Assembly: GCA_034434235.1 (NCBI GenBank)
Contig: DAOTZV010000129.1
Location: forward strand, 32,140 to 96,139
Length of the DNA stretch: 64,000 nt
Reading direction: 5' to 3'
Source: CAKZKT01 sp034434235
Lineage (GTDB): Bacteria > Chloroflexota > Anaerolineae > CG2-30-64-16
A program made the position numbers and the translations under genes. Position 1 is the first letter of the stretch; every line of letters begins with the position of its first letter. Shown here piece after piece: positions 9,301-16,599 of the stretch. The notes beneath the pieces are model-generated. The model worked only from the letters and a program-made list of their open reading frames with translations, was not told where the DNA came from and did not search any database.

Positions 9301-9464
9301 CGCCGGTGGAGAGCGCGTTGGACGTGTATGCGGCGGCCGGCGGCGCGGCCAGGGCGCTGGACAGGACTTACCAGGTGACGGTGAACGACGGCATCCTGAA
9401 CATCGGCTTTGCTCAGGTCGGGGGCGCCCTGCCGCCAATGGTGTCGGCTATCGAAATTAAATAG
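6387..9464 (+). CDS. Secreted subtilisin-like serine protease with SdrD-B-like and malectin-like domains
   Basis: A 1025-residue exported S8 peptidase. Order: signal/anchor helix (about 5-29); two SdrD-B/Cna-B-like beta domains (about 32-132 and 133-240, the second with the calcium-type loop DLNGDGAKGPREPGI); a fervidolysin-like propeptide (about 250-328, PGELLVGVQPG); and the catalytic domain (about 340-615) with Asp368 (VDSGI), His401 (NGHGTHVAG) and Ser558 (SGTSMAAPH). A Thr-Pro linker (about 623-682), a malectin-like domain (683-835), a second linker and a second malectin-like domain (873-1025) follow. The triad is intact. Malectin domains probably bind glycans, so the protease may act at the cell surface or on glycoprotein substrates. 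ATG after AAGGAAGGGG. Confidence 0.93.
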   Translation: MGISVRALAIAVISAVLVVAGAGALVWATGTQDGTGAIAGVVFFDKDADAARGPAEGGLAGVTVELRDGVTGGQAVHRFVQTASDGSFSFAELSAGAYTVAVLPADPFTATTTSPVAVVVDSAPVVGVDFGATLLQTLTGTEFNDLNGDGAKGPREPGIAGWLIQVFDDVNGNGLVDMGEALLGSAVSDHQGNWKVSGLLPGRRVVVRRPPAGAEAMADPLSLTAEEAGGAGHLWNGRPEARTAPASVNADAAAYVPGELLVGVQPGLSLARVAEIFRDLGLAIREPLGGDAYRVATTEDAADAALDALKRLPEVRYAERNGLVSALLTPTEPLFNDPFYIFAPQTINAPTAWDISTGSPEVIVAIVDSGISLSHPEFAGRLVAGWDYVNGDSDPSDDNGHGTHVAGIVAAAMNGEGVVGIAPNVRLMPVKILNASKTATWANTALGIRYAADHGAKVINLSMGGTSYSAALQDAIRYAAGKGVVIVAAAGNQGSSGPFYPAYFEETIAVGATDEHDEYWTISNYGNWVDVTAPGASIYSTWWTADNPNTYGFMSGTSMAAPHVSGLAALLLSYRPQLSAADVRAIIQQTAVDKGAAGFDIYYGWGRIDAGAAMTLATTWIPYTPTPTATATATPSATPTATPTNTPTPTSTNTPTATPTNTPTPTATNTPTPTPTATPTAVPYLKRVNAGGASFTDSLGQVWDPDQAYATGGWGYVSGTAKSSTTAVNGTVDDLLYQKYREGMTAYQFTVPNGQYQVTLKFAEFAASSSKQRIMKITIEGVVVESALNVLALAGKATAFDRTYTTTVADGILNIAFAQNGGSYKPMVSAIEVKSAEAGPTGTGTEPTPIATNVPIATATNTPTPTPTPTRPAYSVRVDAGGPTFTDGQGLTWQADQAFSAGSWGYIGGSPGSSTVAVAGTKDDLLFQKYRQGMSEFRFTVPNGSYQVQLRFAEFAATGPGQRVMEITLEGTPVESALDVYAAAGGAARALDRTYQVTVNDGILNIGFAQVGGALPPMVSAIEIK
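8254..8430 (+). repeat. Thr-Pro-coding minisatellite inside the protease gene
   Basis: Imperfect tandem copies of short units such as ACGCCGACAGCGACGCCAAC encode alternating Thr/Pro with Ala, Asn and Ser. It forms the stalk between the catalytic and malectin-like domains. A shorter copy lies at 8925-9000. The stretch stays in frame because the underlying period is a multiple of three. Length variation between strains would be expected. Confidence 0.85.
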
Positions 9465-9487
9465 ATAAACTGGTGCAAAACCAGGAC

Positions 9488-9515
9488 TTGATTTGGTGCG
9501 AATTTGTGATATGAT
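9488..9515 (+). promoter_or_regulatory. Promoter candidate for the second SdrD-B-like protein
   Basis: TTGATT (9488-9493), a 16-base spacer and TATGAT (9510-9515). Transcription would start near 9522, which excludes the upstream in-frame start at 9493 and favours the ATG at 9574. Confidence 0.55.
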
Positions 9516-9573
9516 GAATATAGTGTATCCGGTTCATCCGTCCCATTGTCACAGCGCAGGAGAGGATTTTGCC

Positions 9574-11478
9574 ATGAAGCAGATGCGGAGGATGCAGAGC
9601 GCGCGACCGGCATGGGGGTTGGTGCTGGTGACGTTGGCCTTGCTGCTCAGCATGATGCCGGGTGCAGCGGCCGCCAGCAGCCCGGCGGGCAGCGGTTCGG
9701 TAGCCGGGGTGGTCTTTTTCGACGCCTACGGAGTTGGCTCGGCCGCCGGTCGGCCGGGCGTGGCCGGAGCGACGGTGCGGCTTGCCGGGTCGGGCGTGGC
9801 TCTGACCGCGGCGACCGATGCGGCCGGCGCCTACCTCTTCGCCGGGTTGGCGGCCGGCAGCTACACGGTGACGGTCGAGCCGCCGACGGGCTATGTGACG
9901 ACCACCGCCAGCACTCGCGCGGTCTCGGTGACGGGCAGCCCGTTGACCGGCGTGGACTTCGGCCTGGCATATCCCATCTCGCTGTGGGGCGTCCTGTGTC
10001 AGGACCTCAACGGGGACGGCATGTGCGGTCCGGCCACGGCCGAGCCGCGCATCGCCGACGCCCTGGTGCAGGTGTTCGACGACGCCAATCGCAACGGATT
10101 GATTGACCTGGGCGAAGGCGTCGTGGCCAGCACCACTTCCAGCAGCAAGGGGCTATATCTCCTGTCCGATCTGCGTCCCGGCAGCCGCAACCTGGTCGTC
10201 CGCCTGCCGGGCGGCGCGGAGAGCAACAGCGAACCGCTGGTGTTGGAAAGCGACGAAGCGGGCGCCACGAGCTTCGAGTACAATATGGCCATCGGCCGGG
10301 CCACCCTTCAGGGGGTTGTCTTCAACGATGTGAACGGCGACGAATTCCCGGATGCAACTGAGCCGCGCATCCGCGGCGCGGTCGTCCAGCTCCTGGCCGC
10401 CGCGTCGGGCCAGGTGGTGACGCCCATCACCGTGGTTGCCACGGCCACCACCGGCGCGGATGGCCGGTACGTGTTCGCCGATGTGCTGGCCGCCACCTAT
10501 CAGGTGCGGGTCTATTCGGCGCCCGTGCCGCCCGCCTGGTGGCAAAGCTCCGATCCCTCGGCGCTCCTCCGCACCTTGCCGGCCGGCGTGACCACCACGC
10601 TGGACATCGGCTTCTTCGACCCCGCGGCGGCGCCGCCGATGAGCGTGGCCGATTGGAAGCGCGAGCTGCGCCAGGCCGATCAGTGGGCCTATACCGCGAG
10701 CGAAGTCGCGACCTTCAGCGCGGCGGCCGAAGAGATCTCGCGCGTGTTCTCCGAGACCGTGGCCTTGCGCAATGCGCTCCTGTTGGGCGGCGCGACGGGG
10801 ATCTCGGGAGCCCAATGGCGGGCTTTGAAGGAGCATGCGGCGCTCTCGTTGAACATCGCCAGCGGCCGGCTGCGACCCGAGACGATCGTCAACCTGGGTA
10901 CGCTCTCCACCGCCACCACGGTGCGTCAGGCGCGCGATCAGATCGAGGCGCTTTTGTTGGCGCCATCGTCGTCTGACGACGACTTCGGGTTGGCGTTTGC
11001 CATCGCCCGGTCGCTCAACACGGCCCAGGGGGTGGGGGCGGGACGCATGGGCCTGTCGGCCGTCATTGACGCCGTCTATCGCGGCGCGCAGGTGGCGAGC
11101 AAGCTCAGGCCCGGCGGCGACATCGTGGATCTGAGGGCCGATGGGCTGTTGACCCTGCGCAAGTGGAGTGCCGGCTCTTACGGCGCCACGACGAACACGT
11201 TGATGCCCAGGATCCGCCTGCGGGTGAAATCGTTCAACGAGGGGGGCGTCCTCGACGTCGTCCAGGTCTTCCCCGATGGCCGGCGCCTGAAGCTCGGCAC
11301 CCTGCAGTCGGCGGTGCAGAACCGGGACGTGAACAAGGTCTATCAGCTCGATCTTGCCCGTGTGACGACGGTCGCCGAGATGGTCAATGCGACCATCGTC
11401 TTGACGGTGCGCGATGTGAACGGCGGCAAGCCCGCCTCGGTCAAGCTGGATAGCGCGGAGATCATTTTCGGCTATTAG
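9574..11478 (+). CDS. Secreted SdrD-B/Cna-B-like domain protein
   Basis: A 634-residue exported protein. I start it at 9574 (ATG after AGGAGAGG) because an N-terminal signal peptide (about 12-35, WGLVLVTLALLLSMMPGAAA) follows immediately. Three Cna-B/SdrD-B-like beta domains follow (about 40-130, 135-230, 240-345), marked by GSVAGVVFFDAYG, DLNGDGMCGP and NDVNGDEFPDATEP, with Asp/Asn-rich loops that may bind calcium. The C-terminal half (about 350-634) is Ala/Arg-rich, probably helical then beta, and matches nothing I recognise. The first beta domain is similar to that of the preceding protease, so the two genes probably share an origin. A structural or adhesive surface protein is likely, but the ligand is unknown. 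Confidence 0.85.
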   Translation: MKQMRRMQSARPAWGLVLVTLALLLSMMPGAAAASSPAGSGSVAGVVFFDAYGVGSAAGRPGVAGATVRLAGSGVALTAATDAAGAYLFAGLAAGSYTVTVEPPTGYVTTTASTRAVSVTGSPLTGVDFGLAYPISLWGVLCQDLNGDGMCGPATAEPRIADALVQVFDDANRNGLIDLGEGVVASTTSSSKGLYLLSDLRPGSRNLVVRLPGGAESNSEPLVLESDEAGATSFEYNMAIGRATLQGVVFNDVNGDEFPDATEPRIRGAVVQLLAAASGQVVTPITVVATATTGADGRYVFADVLAATYQVRVYSAPVPPAWWQSSDPSALLRTLPAGVTTTLDIGFFDPAAAPPMSVADWKRELRQADQWAYTASEVATFSAAAEEISRVFSETVALRNALLLGGATGISGAQWRALKEHAALSLNIASGRLRPETIVNLGTLSTATTVRQARDQIEALLLAPSSSDDDFGLAFAIARSLNTAQGVGAGRMGLSAVIDAVYRGAQVASKLRPGGDIVDLRADGLLTLRKWSAGSYGATTNTLMPRIRLRVKSFNEGGVLDVVQVFPDGRRLKLGTLQSAVQNRDVNKVYQLDLARVTTVAEMVNATIVLTVRDVNGGKPASVKLDSAEIIFGY

Positions 11479-11488
11479 GCGGTGTGGG

Positions 11489-11578
11489 GGCGAGATGAAT
11501 CTCGCCTTACGTAGCGTAGGGCGAGATTGATCTCGCCCTGGATTCAATCGGGGTGTGGGGGCGAGATGAATCTCGCCC
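11489..11578. repeat. Three copies of a GGGCGAGAT palindrome
   Basis: The 195-base gap between two secreted-protein genes holds three near-identical palindromes of the form GGGCGAGAT-NN-ATCTCGCCC at 11489-11506, 11519-11538 and 11559-11578. Two of them are preceded by GGTGTGGGG. No promoter of note is seen. A relative sits at 22303-22322. Confidence 0.85.
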
Positions 11579-11673
11579 TACATTCTCGCTGGGACCGGAT
11601 CGGGACGCCCACATCCTCGGTCGAACAGGATGTGGGCGTCCGTTTAAGCAAACACCGGCAGAGGCGAAGCACC

Positions 11674-13890
11674 ATGATGAGATGGTTGCAGTTCTTGCGG
11701 CAGCGCGCCGTGTCGAGTTGGCTTGCCGGGGCCGTGCTGGCGTGGGCATGCGTGGGCATGGCAGGAGCCAGTCCGTGGCGCGCCGCCGTCGCAGATTCCT
11801 GGACGATCGCGTGTGTAGAGTGCCCACGGAGCTTCGATGCCCTGACCGATCGCAGCCTGCGCCTGTTGCCCGATGGCCGGCCGGCCGTCGCTTACGGGGG
11901 AGATCATCTCTATTATGCCTGGCGCGTCGATGTCGGCTGGCAGGTTCAGGTGGTAGATGAGGCGCCGGCCGTCGGCGGGTCGGCGTCGCTGGCGGTGTCG
12001 GCCGCCGGCCGGCCGCACATCGCGTATTACGACGCGCTCAACCGCGACCTGAAGTACGCGCGGATGGAGGCTGACGGCTGGGCCCGCGAGACCGTGGATG
12101 CGACGGGAGATGCGGCCGCGGTGGCGGCGTTGGCGTTGGACCGATTCGACCGGCCGCACATCGTCTATTACCGGGACAATGGCGACGGAGCATCGCCGCG
12201 GCTGGCGTATGCCCGACGGGGCGATTCGGGGTGGGAGTTCGCCGTGATCGCCGTATTGACTTCCACGGCGCGCTACATTTCGCTGGCGCTGGACGGCGCC
12301 GATCGGCCGCACGTGGCCTATTACGACGAGGGGACGCATCACCTGCGCTATGCCCGGCTGACCGAGGGCGGCTGGGACGTGCAGGCGGTGGACGGCGACG
12401 GCGACGTCGGTTCGGGGTGTTCCCTTGCGCTCGACGCGGCCGGCCACCCGCACATCAGCTATTACGATTACGACACCGTGCGCGGCGCGCTGCGCTATGC
12501 CGCGTGGGACGGCGACGCGACGCATCCCTGGCAGATCGCGGTGGTGGACGACGCGGACGACGTCGGCGGCTACACCTCGCTGGCGCTGGATCGCCTGGGC
12601 CGGCCGGTGATCAGCTATCACGATTACACGCACGGCGCGCTCAAGCTGGCGCGCGGCGCTGCGGCGCTATCGGCCGGCGCATCCGCCTTCTCCTGGCAGA
12701 TCGAGACCGTCGAGGACGAGGGGGACGTGGGGCTCTACACGTCTCTGGCGCTCGACGCTGAGGACCGGCCGCATATCCTGCACTTCGATCTGACCCGCCG
12801 GGCGATCCGCTACGCGGGGTGGGAAGGAGATCGCTGGCAGTTCGCGGAGGTGGATCGCGCCGGCCGCGTCGGCGAGTACACCTCTCTGGCGCGGGATGCG
12901 GCCGGCATCCTTCACGTCAGTTACTACGACGTGGATGGCGGACATCTGAAGCATGCCCATCGGGCCGGCGCGGGCTGGTCGAGCGAAACGGTGGACGATG
13001 CGCCGGGCGCGGGCCTTTACACGAGCCTGGCGCTGGATGGAAACGGCGCCGGGCACATCAGCTATCAGGACGGCTACGCGTTGGCCCTGAAGTATGCGTT
13101 CCAGACGCCGACCGGCTGGCAGACCGTTACGGTGGACGCCGACGGCGAGGTGGGCGCGCACACGTCCATCGCCGTGGACGCCGCGGGCCGGCCCCACATC
13201 AGCTACTACGACGCGACCGCCCAGGCGGTCAAGCACGCGGCCCGCGGCGAGACCGGCTGGACGGTCGAGACCGTCGAGCGGGTCGGCCCTCCGACCGCTA
13301 CGGCCCTGGCGGTGGATGCGACCGGTGCGGTACACGTCGCCTATTGTGCGGGCGAAACGGCCGGCGTGCTGCACTATGCCGTGCGCAGCGGAGGCGGATG
13401 GCAGATCGAGCCGGTCGACGCGGCGGGCGACATGGGCGGCCGCATCGCGTTGGCCCTCGATGCCCAGGCCGCGGCCTATATCAGCTACTACGACTTCGCC
13501 GGCCGGCGCGTGCTGCTTGCCCATCGCGGGCCGACCGGCTGGGCGACGGAGGTCGTGGCCGTCGGGGTCGGCGAGAGCCACACGGCGTTGGCCCTGGATC
13601 GCGACGCCGCGCCGGCCGTGGCGTTTTACGACAGCGCGGAGGGCGCTTTGAAGTTCGGCCGCCGGTCGGCTTCGCGCGCGCGGGGCGTGGCCGGCGTTGC
13701 CGCGGGGTGGGACGTCGTGACCGTCTACCGCCAGGGGGATGCCGGCGCATATCCTTCGCTGCAGTTCGACGCCGCCGGCCGGCCCTGGATCAGCTTCTAT
13801 GACGCGACGAACGGCGACCTCCTGATCGCCCAGGGCCCCGCCATCGCGAGGGCGACCTTCCTCCCGCTCTTGTTGCGCAACGCCCGTTGA
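11674..13890 (+). CDS. Secreted protein with 14 propeller-like repeats
   Basis: About 738 residues. I choose the ATG at 11674 since it directly precedes a signal peptide (WLAGAVLAWACVGMAGA) and the upstream stretch lies in a repeat region. After the signal come 14 tandem repeats of about 49 residues, each with a core like GRPHISYYDAT then LKYAR then GW.ve.Vd. Fourteen such repeats would suit two seven-bladed beta-propellers. The C-terminus FLPLLLRNAR resembles the hydrophobic terminal tag (LPL-type) of many secreted Chloroflexota proteins; this is from memory of the group, not a search. No catalytic motif is visible. It may bind carbohydrate or protein at the surface. The gene ends 43 bp before the NamZ-like gene. 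Confidence 0.85.
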   Translation: MMRWLQFLRQRAVSSWLAGAVLAWACVGMAGASPWRAAVADSWTIACVECPRSFDALTDRSLRLLPDGRPAVAYGGDHLYYAWRVDVGWQVQVVDEAPAVGGSASLAVSAAGRPHIAYYDALNRDLKYARMEADGWARETVDATGDAAAVAALALDRFDRPHIVYYRDNGDGASPRLAYARRGDSGWEFAVIAVLTSTARYISLALDGADRPHVAYYDEGTHHLRYARLTEGGWDVQAVDGDGDVGSGCSLALDAAGHPHISYYDYDTVRGALRYAAWDGDATHPWQIAVVDDADDVGGYTSLALDRLGRPVISYHDYTHGALKLARGAAALSAGASAFSWQIETVEDEGDVGLYTSLALDAEDRPHILHFDLTRRAIRYAGWEGDRWQFAEVDRAGRVGEYTSLARDAAGILHVSYYDVDGGHLKHAHRAGAGWSSETVDDAPGAGLYTSLALDGNGAGHISYQDGYALALKYAFQTPTGWQTVTVDADGEVGAHTSIAVDAAGRPHISYYDATAQAVKHAARGETGWTVETVERVGPPTATALAVDATGAVHVAYCAGETAGVLHYAVRSGGGWQIEPVDAAGDMGGRIALALDAQAAAYISYYDFAGRRVLLAHRGPTGWATEVVAVGVGESHTALALDRDAAPAVAFYDSAEGALKFGRRSASRARGVAGVAAGWDVVTVYRQGDAGAYPSLQFDAAGRPWISFYDATNGDLLIAQGPAIARATFLPLLLRNAR

Positions 13891-13933
13891 TGATGAAAAC
13901 GCACAGGATAGCTTGTCCCACAAGGATGGCGCC

Positions 13934-15103
13934 ATGTTTCGCACCGGCCTCGACGTCCTTTTGCACGAGAATCTGGCGCGCGTGGCCGGCCGCCGCGTCG
14001 GCCTGATCAGCCACCCGGCGGCCGTCACGGCCGATCTCACTCCGGCGGTGGATGCGCTTCACGCGGCCGGGGCGAAGCTGGCCGCGCTGTTCGGCATGGA
14101 ACACGGCTTCGGCGGCGCGATTGCCGACGGCGCGGCCGTGGCCGATGCGCTGGACGGCCGGCTGGCGGCGCCGATCTACAGCCTCTATGGCGCGACGCGC
14201 GAGCCGACCGCCGCCATGCTCGCCGGATTGGATCTCCTGTTGTTCGACGTGCAGGATGTCGGCGCGCGTTTTTACACGTTCATCAGCACCCTGTACTACG
14301 TGTTGCGCGCGGCCGGCCGCCACGGCATCCCGCTCGTCGTGCTCGACCGGCCCAACCCCATCGGCGGCGACGCCATCGAGGGGCCGCCGGTCGCGTCGGG
14401 GCTGGAGTCGTTCGTCGGCATCGCGTCGATCCCCATCCGCCACGGGATGACGATGGGCGAGCTGGCGCGCTATTTCAACGCCGCCTTCGGCTTCGGCGCC
14501 GACCTGACGGTTGTCTCGATGAGCGGCTGGCGCCGGGCCATGTGGTTCGACGACACGGGCCGGCCGTGGGTGCCGACCTCGCCGGCCATGCCGCACCTTT
14601 CGACCGCGACCGTTTATCCCGGCACGTGCCTGGCCGAGGGCACGAACCTGTCGGAAGGCCGCGGCACCGCGCTGCCGTTTGAGGTGATCGGCGCGCCGTG
14701 GCTCGACGGCCACGCGCTGGCGGCCGCGCTCAATCGGCTCGATCTGCCGGGAGTGCGCTTCCGGCCGGCCGAATTCGCGCCGTCGGCCGGCAAATACGCC
14801 GGCGAGCTGTGTCGCGGGGTCCAGGTGCACGTGACGGACCGTCGCGCCTTCCGGCCGGTTGCGGCCGGCCTCCACCTGATCGCCGCGTGTCGCCATCAAG
14901 CCCCCGACCGTTTCACATTCCTCCCCTCCAGTTGGGAAGGGAAACCACCCCACTTCGATCTGTTGATCGGCGATCCCCGCATCCGGCCGGCTCTGCTGTC
15001 CGGCACGCCGGTGGAAGCACTGGTCGCATCCTGGGATGTCGACGCGGCTTTTTGGGCCGAACAACGTCGGCCTTACCTGCTGTACGATATGACGACGGAC
15101 TGA
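13934..15103 (+). CDS. DUF1343 family protein, NamZ-like exo-beta-N-acetylmuramidase
   Basis: A 389-residue member of DUF1343, the family that includes Bacillus NamZ, which removes terminal N-acetylmuramic acid from peptidoglycan fragments. The family hallmarks are present: GRRVGLISHPAAV near the N-terminus, LFGMEHGFGG, LLLFDVQDVGARFYTFISTL, LDRPNPIGGDAIEGP and EGTNLSEGRGT. The ATG at 13934 follows AAGGATGGCGCC; the longer in-frame start at 13913 has no better site. No signal peptide is visible, so the enzyme may be cytoplasmic here and act on imported muropeptides. Function is by family; specificity is untested. Confidence 0.87.
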   Translation: MFRTGLDVLLHENLARVAGRRVGLISHPAAVTADLTPAVDALHAAGAKLAALFGMEHGFGGAIADGAAVADALDGRLAAPIYSLYGATREPTAAMLAGLDLLLFDVQDVGARFYTFISTLYYVLRAAGRHGIPLVVLDRPNPIGGDAIEGPPVASGLESFVGIASIPIRHGMTMGELARYFNAAFGFGADLTVVSMSGWRRAMWFDDTGRPWVPTSPAMPHLSTATVYPGTCLAEGTNLSEGRGTALPFEVIGAPWLDGHALAAALNRLDLPGVRFRPAEFAPSAGKYAGELCRGVQVHVTDRRAFRPVAAGLHLIAACRHQAPDRFTFLPSSWEGKPPHFDLLIGDPRIRPALLSGTPVEALVASWDVDAAFWAEQRRPYLLYDMTTD

Positions 15104-15140
15104 TCCGCGTCATACCCTCCAGGCCGAATCTGGCGTAGCA

Positions 15141-15168
15141 TGCTCTATGCATGAATGCGCATAGAGCA
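15141..15168. repeat. Intergenic hairpin
   Basis: TGCTCTATGC / GCATAGAGCA, a perfect 10-bp stem with an 8-base loop, 37 bp after the NamZ-like stop codon. No T-run follows, so terminator activity is uncertain. Confidence 0.6.
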
Positions 15169-15214
15169 AGAAGTAGCGCATCGGATGGACCTCGCATAGC
15201 CAGGAGGTGGCCGG

Positions 15215-15592
15215 ATGTGGCGTCCGCGTGCATGGACTTATCAGGGTTTATTGGCGGATAACATCGTCCCGCTCGTTCTGCTCGGCAGCAACCTGTTTTT
15301 CAACATCCTCGCCAACGCCGGCTTCAAGCTGTCGGCGGCCAGCTCCGGTTGGCGCGGCTTCCTGGCGTGGCAGGTCGTCGGCAACCTGGCCGGCTTTATC
15401 ACCGTGTTGACCCTGACCGGCCTGCTGCGCTACCTGCCGCTGCACGTCGCCTATCCGATCACCGCCGGGTTGGCCGTGATCGGCGTCCAGGTGGTGGCGG
15501 CGCGCTGGCTGTTCGGCGAGGCGATTTCGTCCGGCCAGTGGCTGGGCACGTTGCTCGTCGCCATCGGGATCGTGCTGGTATCCAGGGGATAA
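15215..15592 (+). CDS. Small membrane transporter, SMR/EamA-like
   Basis: A 125-residue protein with four membrane helices (about 17-37, 48-70, 78-98, 105-122), the size and layout of the small multidrug resistance / ArnE-like group. Family-like features are the first-helix segment LGSNLFFNILANAGFKLS and the third-helix segment LPLHVAYPITAGLAVIGVQV, followed by the typical GEAISSGQWLGTLLVAIGIV. The ATG follows a strong CAGGAGGTGG. The glutamate of EmrE helix 1 is not present, so proton-coupled drug export is doubtful and an undecaprenyl-linked sugar or lipid flippase role (ArnE/F-like) is as likely. It precedes an HpnK/YdjC-like deacetylase, which fits glycolipid handling. Confidence 0.8.
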   Translation: MWRPRAWTYQGLLADNIVPLVLLGSNLFFNILANAGFKLSAASSGWRGFLAWQVVGNLAGFITVLTLTGLLRYLPLHVAYPITAGLAVIGVQVVAARWLFGEAISSGQWLGTLLVAIGIVLVSRG

Positions 15593-15604
15593 AAGACGCA
15601 CGTG

Positions 15605-15647
15605 CTTTTACGTGCCTGGCACTTCCAAAGCGCCAGGCACGTAAAAG
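15605..15647. repeat. GTGCCTGGCAC-type palindrome (copy 1)
   Basis: CTTTTACGTGCCTGGC with its exact complement, 16-bp stem and 11-base loop, filling most of the 77-base gap between two plus-strand genes. Related elements lie at 16561 and 37408. TTTTA on one side and TAAAAG on the other would let it act as a two-way terminator, but no T-run follows the stem. Confidence 0.8.
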
Positions 15648-15669
15648 CCTCTCAAGGATAAACACAGCC

Positions 15670-16524
15670 ATGAAACCCGCGCCTCGAACGAGCCACATCA
15701 TCGTGACCGCCGACGATTTCGGCCGCTCGCCGGCCATCAACGCGGCGATCATGCGGGCGCACCGTGAGGGGATCCTCACCGCCGCCAGCCTGATGGTGGC
15801 CGGCGACGCCTGGGCCGAGGCGGTCGAGCTGGCGCGCGCCATGCCCACCCTGGCGGTCGGGCTTCACCTGGTGGTGTCCGGCGGCCGCGCCGTGTTGAGT
15901 CCCGGCGAGATCCCCCACCTGGTAGGCCCCGACGGCCTCTTTCCCGATGATCCGTTGCGCCTGGGCCTGCGCTACACTTTCGACCGCGCCGCACAGAGGG
16001 AGCTGGCGGCCGAGATCGCGGCGCAGTTCGCACGCTATGCCGCCACGGGCCTGCCGCTTTCGCACGTGGACGGTCACCAGCACCTGCACGTGCATCCGGT
16101 CGTGTTCAACCTGTTGTTGTCCCTGGCCAAACAGTATGGCGCGCACGGCGTGCGCGTGCCGGCCGACGACCTGATGTTCGCGCTGCGCTACGATCGCCGC
16201 GGGGCCGGCGCAAAGATCGGCTGGGCGCTGGGCCTGGGATTGGTGCTCGGCTGGTGTCGCCGCCGGGCGCGCGCCGGCGGCCTGGCCGTGGCCGATCGGG
16301 TGTACGGCGTCTTCCAGAGCGGCCGGATGACGGAGGGGTACGTGATGGGTGTGTTGCGTGCGCTCAAGGCCCCTGTGGCCGAGTTCTACTTCCACCCGTC
16401 GCTGGAGAGCCTGGGCGAGGCGCTCGGCCCCAACCCCGGCGACCTGGCGACCCTGCTCAGCCCGGCGGTGCGCCAGGTGATCGAGGCGCGCGGGTTGCGC
16501 CTGGCGACATATGCGACCGCGTAA
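15670..16524 (+). CDS. HpnK/YdjC/ChbG-like carbohydrate deacetylase
   Basis: A 284-residue metal-dependent deacetylase of the YdjC fold. It shows the N-terminal TADDFG metal motif (Asp15, Asp16), GILTAASLMVAGDAW, AVGLHLVV and HVDGHQHLHVHP, a set closest to the hopanoid-associated HpnK subgroup. I start it at the ATG at 15670; the long in-frame extension upstream reads through the repeat and the previous gene. The conserved Asp/His metal ligands are all present. Likely substrates are N-acetylated sugars on a glycolipid or a chitooligosaccharide. The neighbouring SMR-like membrane gene suggests a lipid-linked sugar, but no other hopanoid genes are in the window. Confidence 0.83.
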   Translation: MKPAPRTSHIIVTADDFGRSPAINAAIMRAHREGILTAASLMVAGDAWAEAVELARAMPTLAVGLHLVVSGGRAVLSPGEIPHLVGPDGLFPDDPLRLGLRYTFDRAAQRELAAEIAAQFARYAATGLPLSHVDGHQHLHVHPVVFNLLLSLAKQYGAHGVRVPADDLMFALRYDRRGAGAKIGWALGLGLVLGWCRRRARAGGLAVADRVYGVFQSGRMTEGYVMGVLRALKAPVAEFYFHPSLESLGEALGPNPGDLATLLSPAVRQVIEARGLRLATYATA

Positions 16525-16560
16525 CGTGCCTGACGCTCTGGCATACCGCCGATTGACTTC

Positions 16561-16583
16561 ACGTGCCTGGCACGTAACGCCAG
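16561..16583. repeat. GTGCCTGGCAC-type palindrome (copy 2)
   Basis: ACGTGCCTGGCACGT (16561-16575), a perfect self-palindrome just upstream of the ModE-like gene, followed by AACGCCAG. A decayed arm AACGTGCCTGACGC lies at about 16523-16536. Same core as the elements at 15605 and 37408. Confidence 0.7.
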
Positions 16584-16599
16584 AACTGCGACCGATGCC

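Noticed and set aside
13913..13933. Longer start for the NamZ-like gene
   Set aside because: The ATG at 13934 has AAGGA at proper spacing; the upstream start has none.
15349..15669. Long N-terminal extension of the deacetylase gene
   Set aside because: It reads through the SMR-like gene in another frame and the palindromic repeat; the family starts at TADDFG close to the ATG at 15670.
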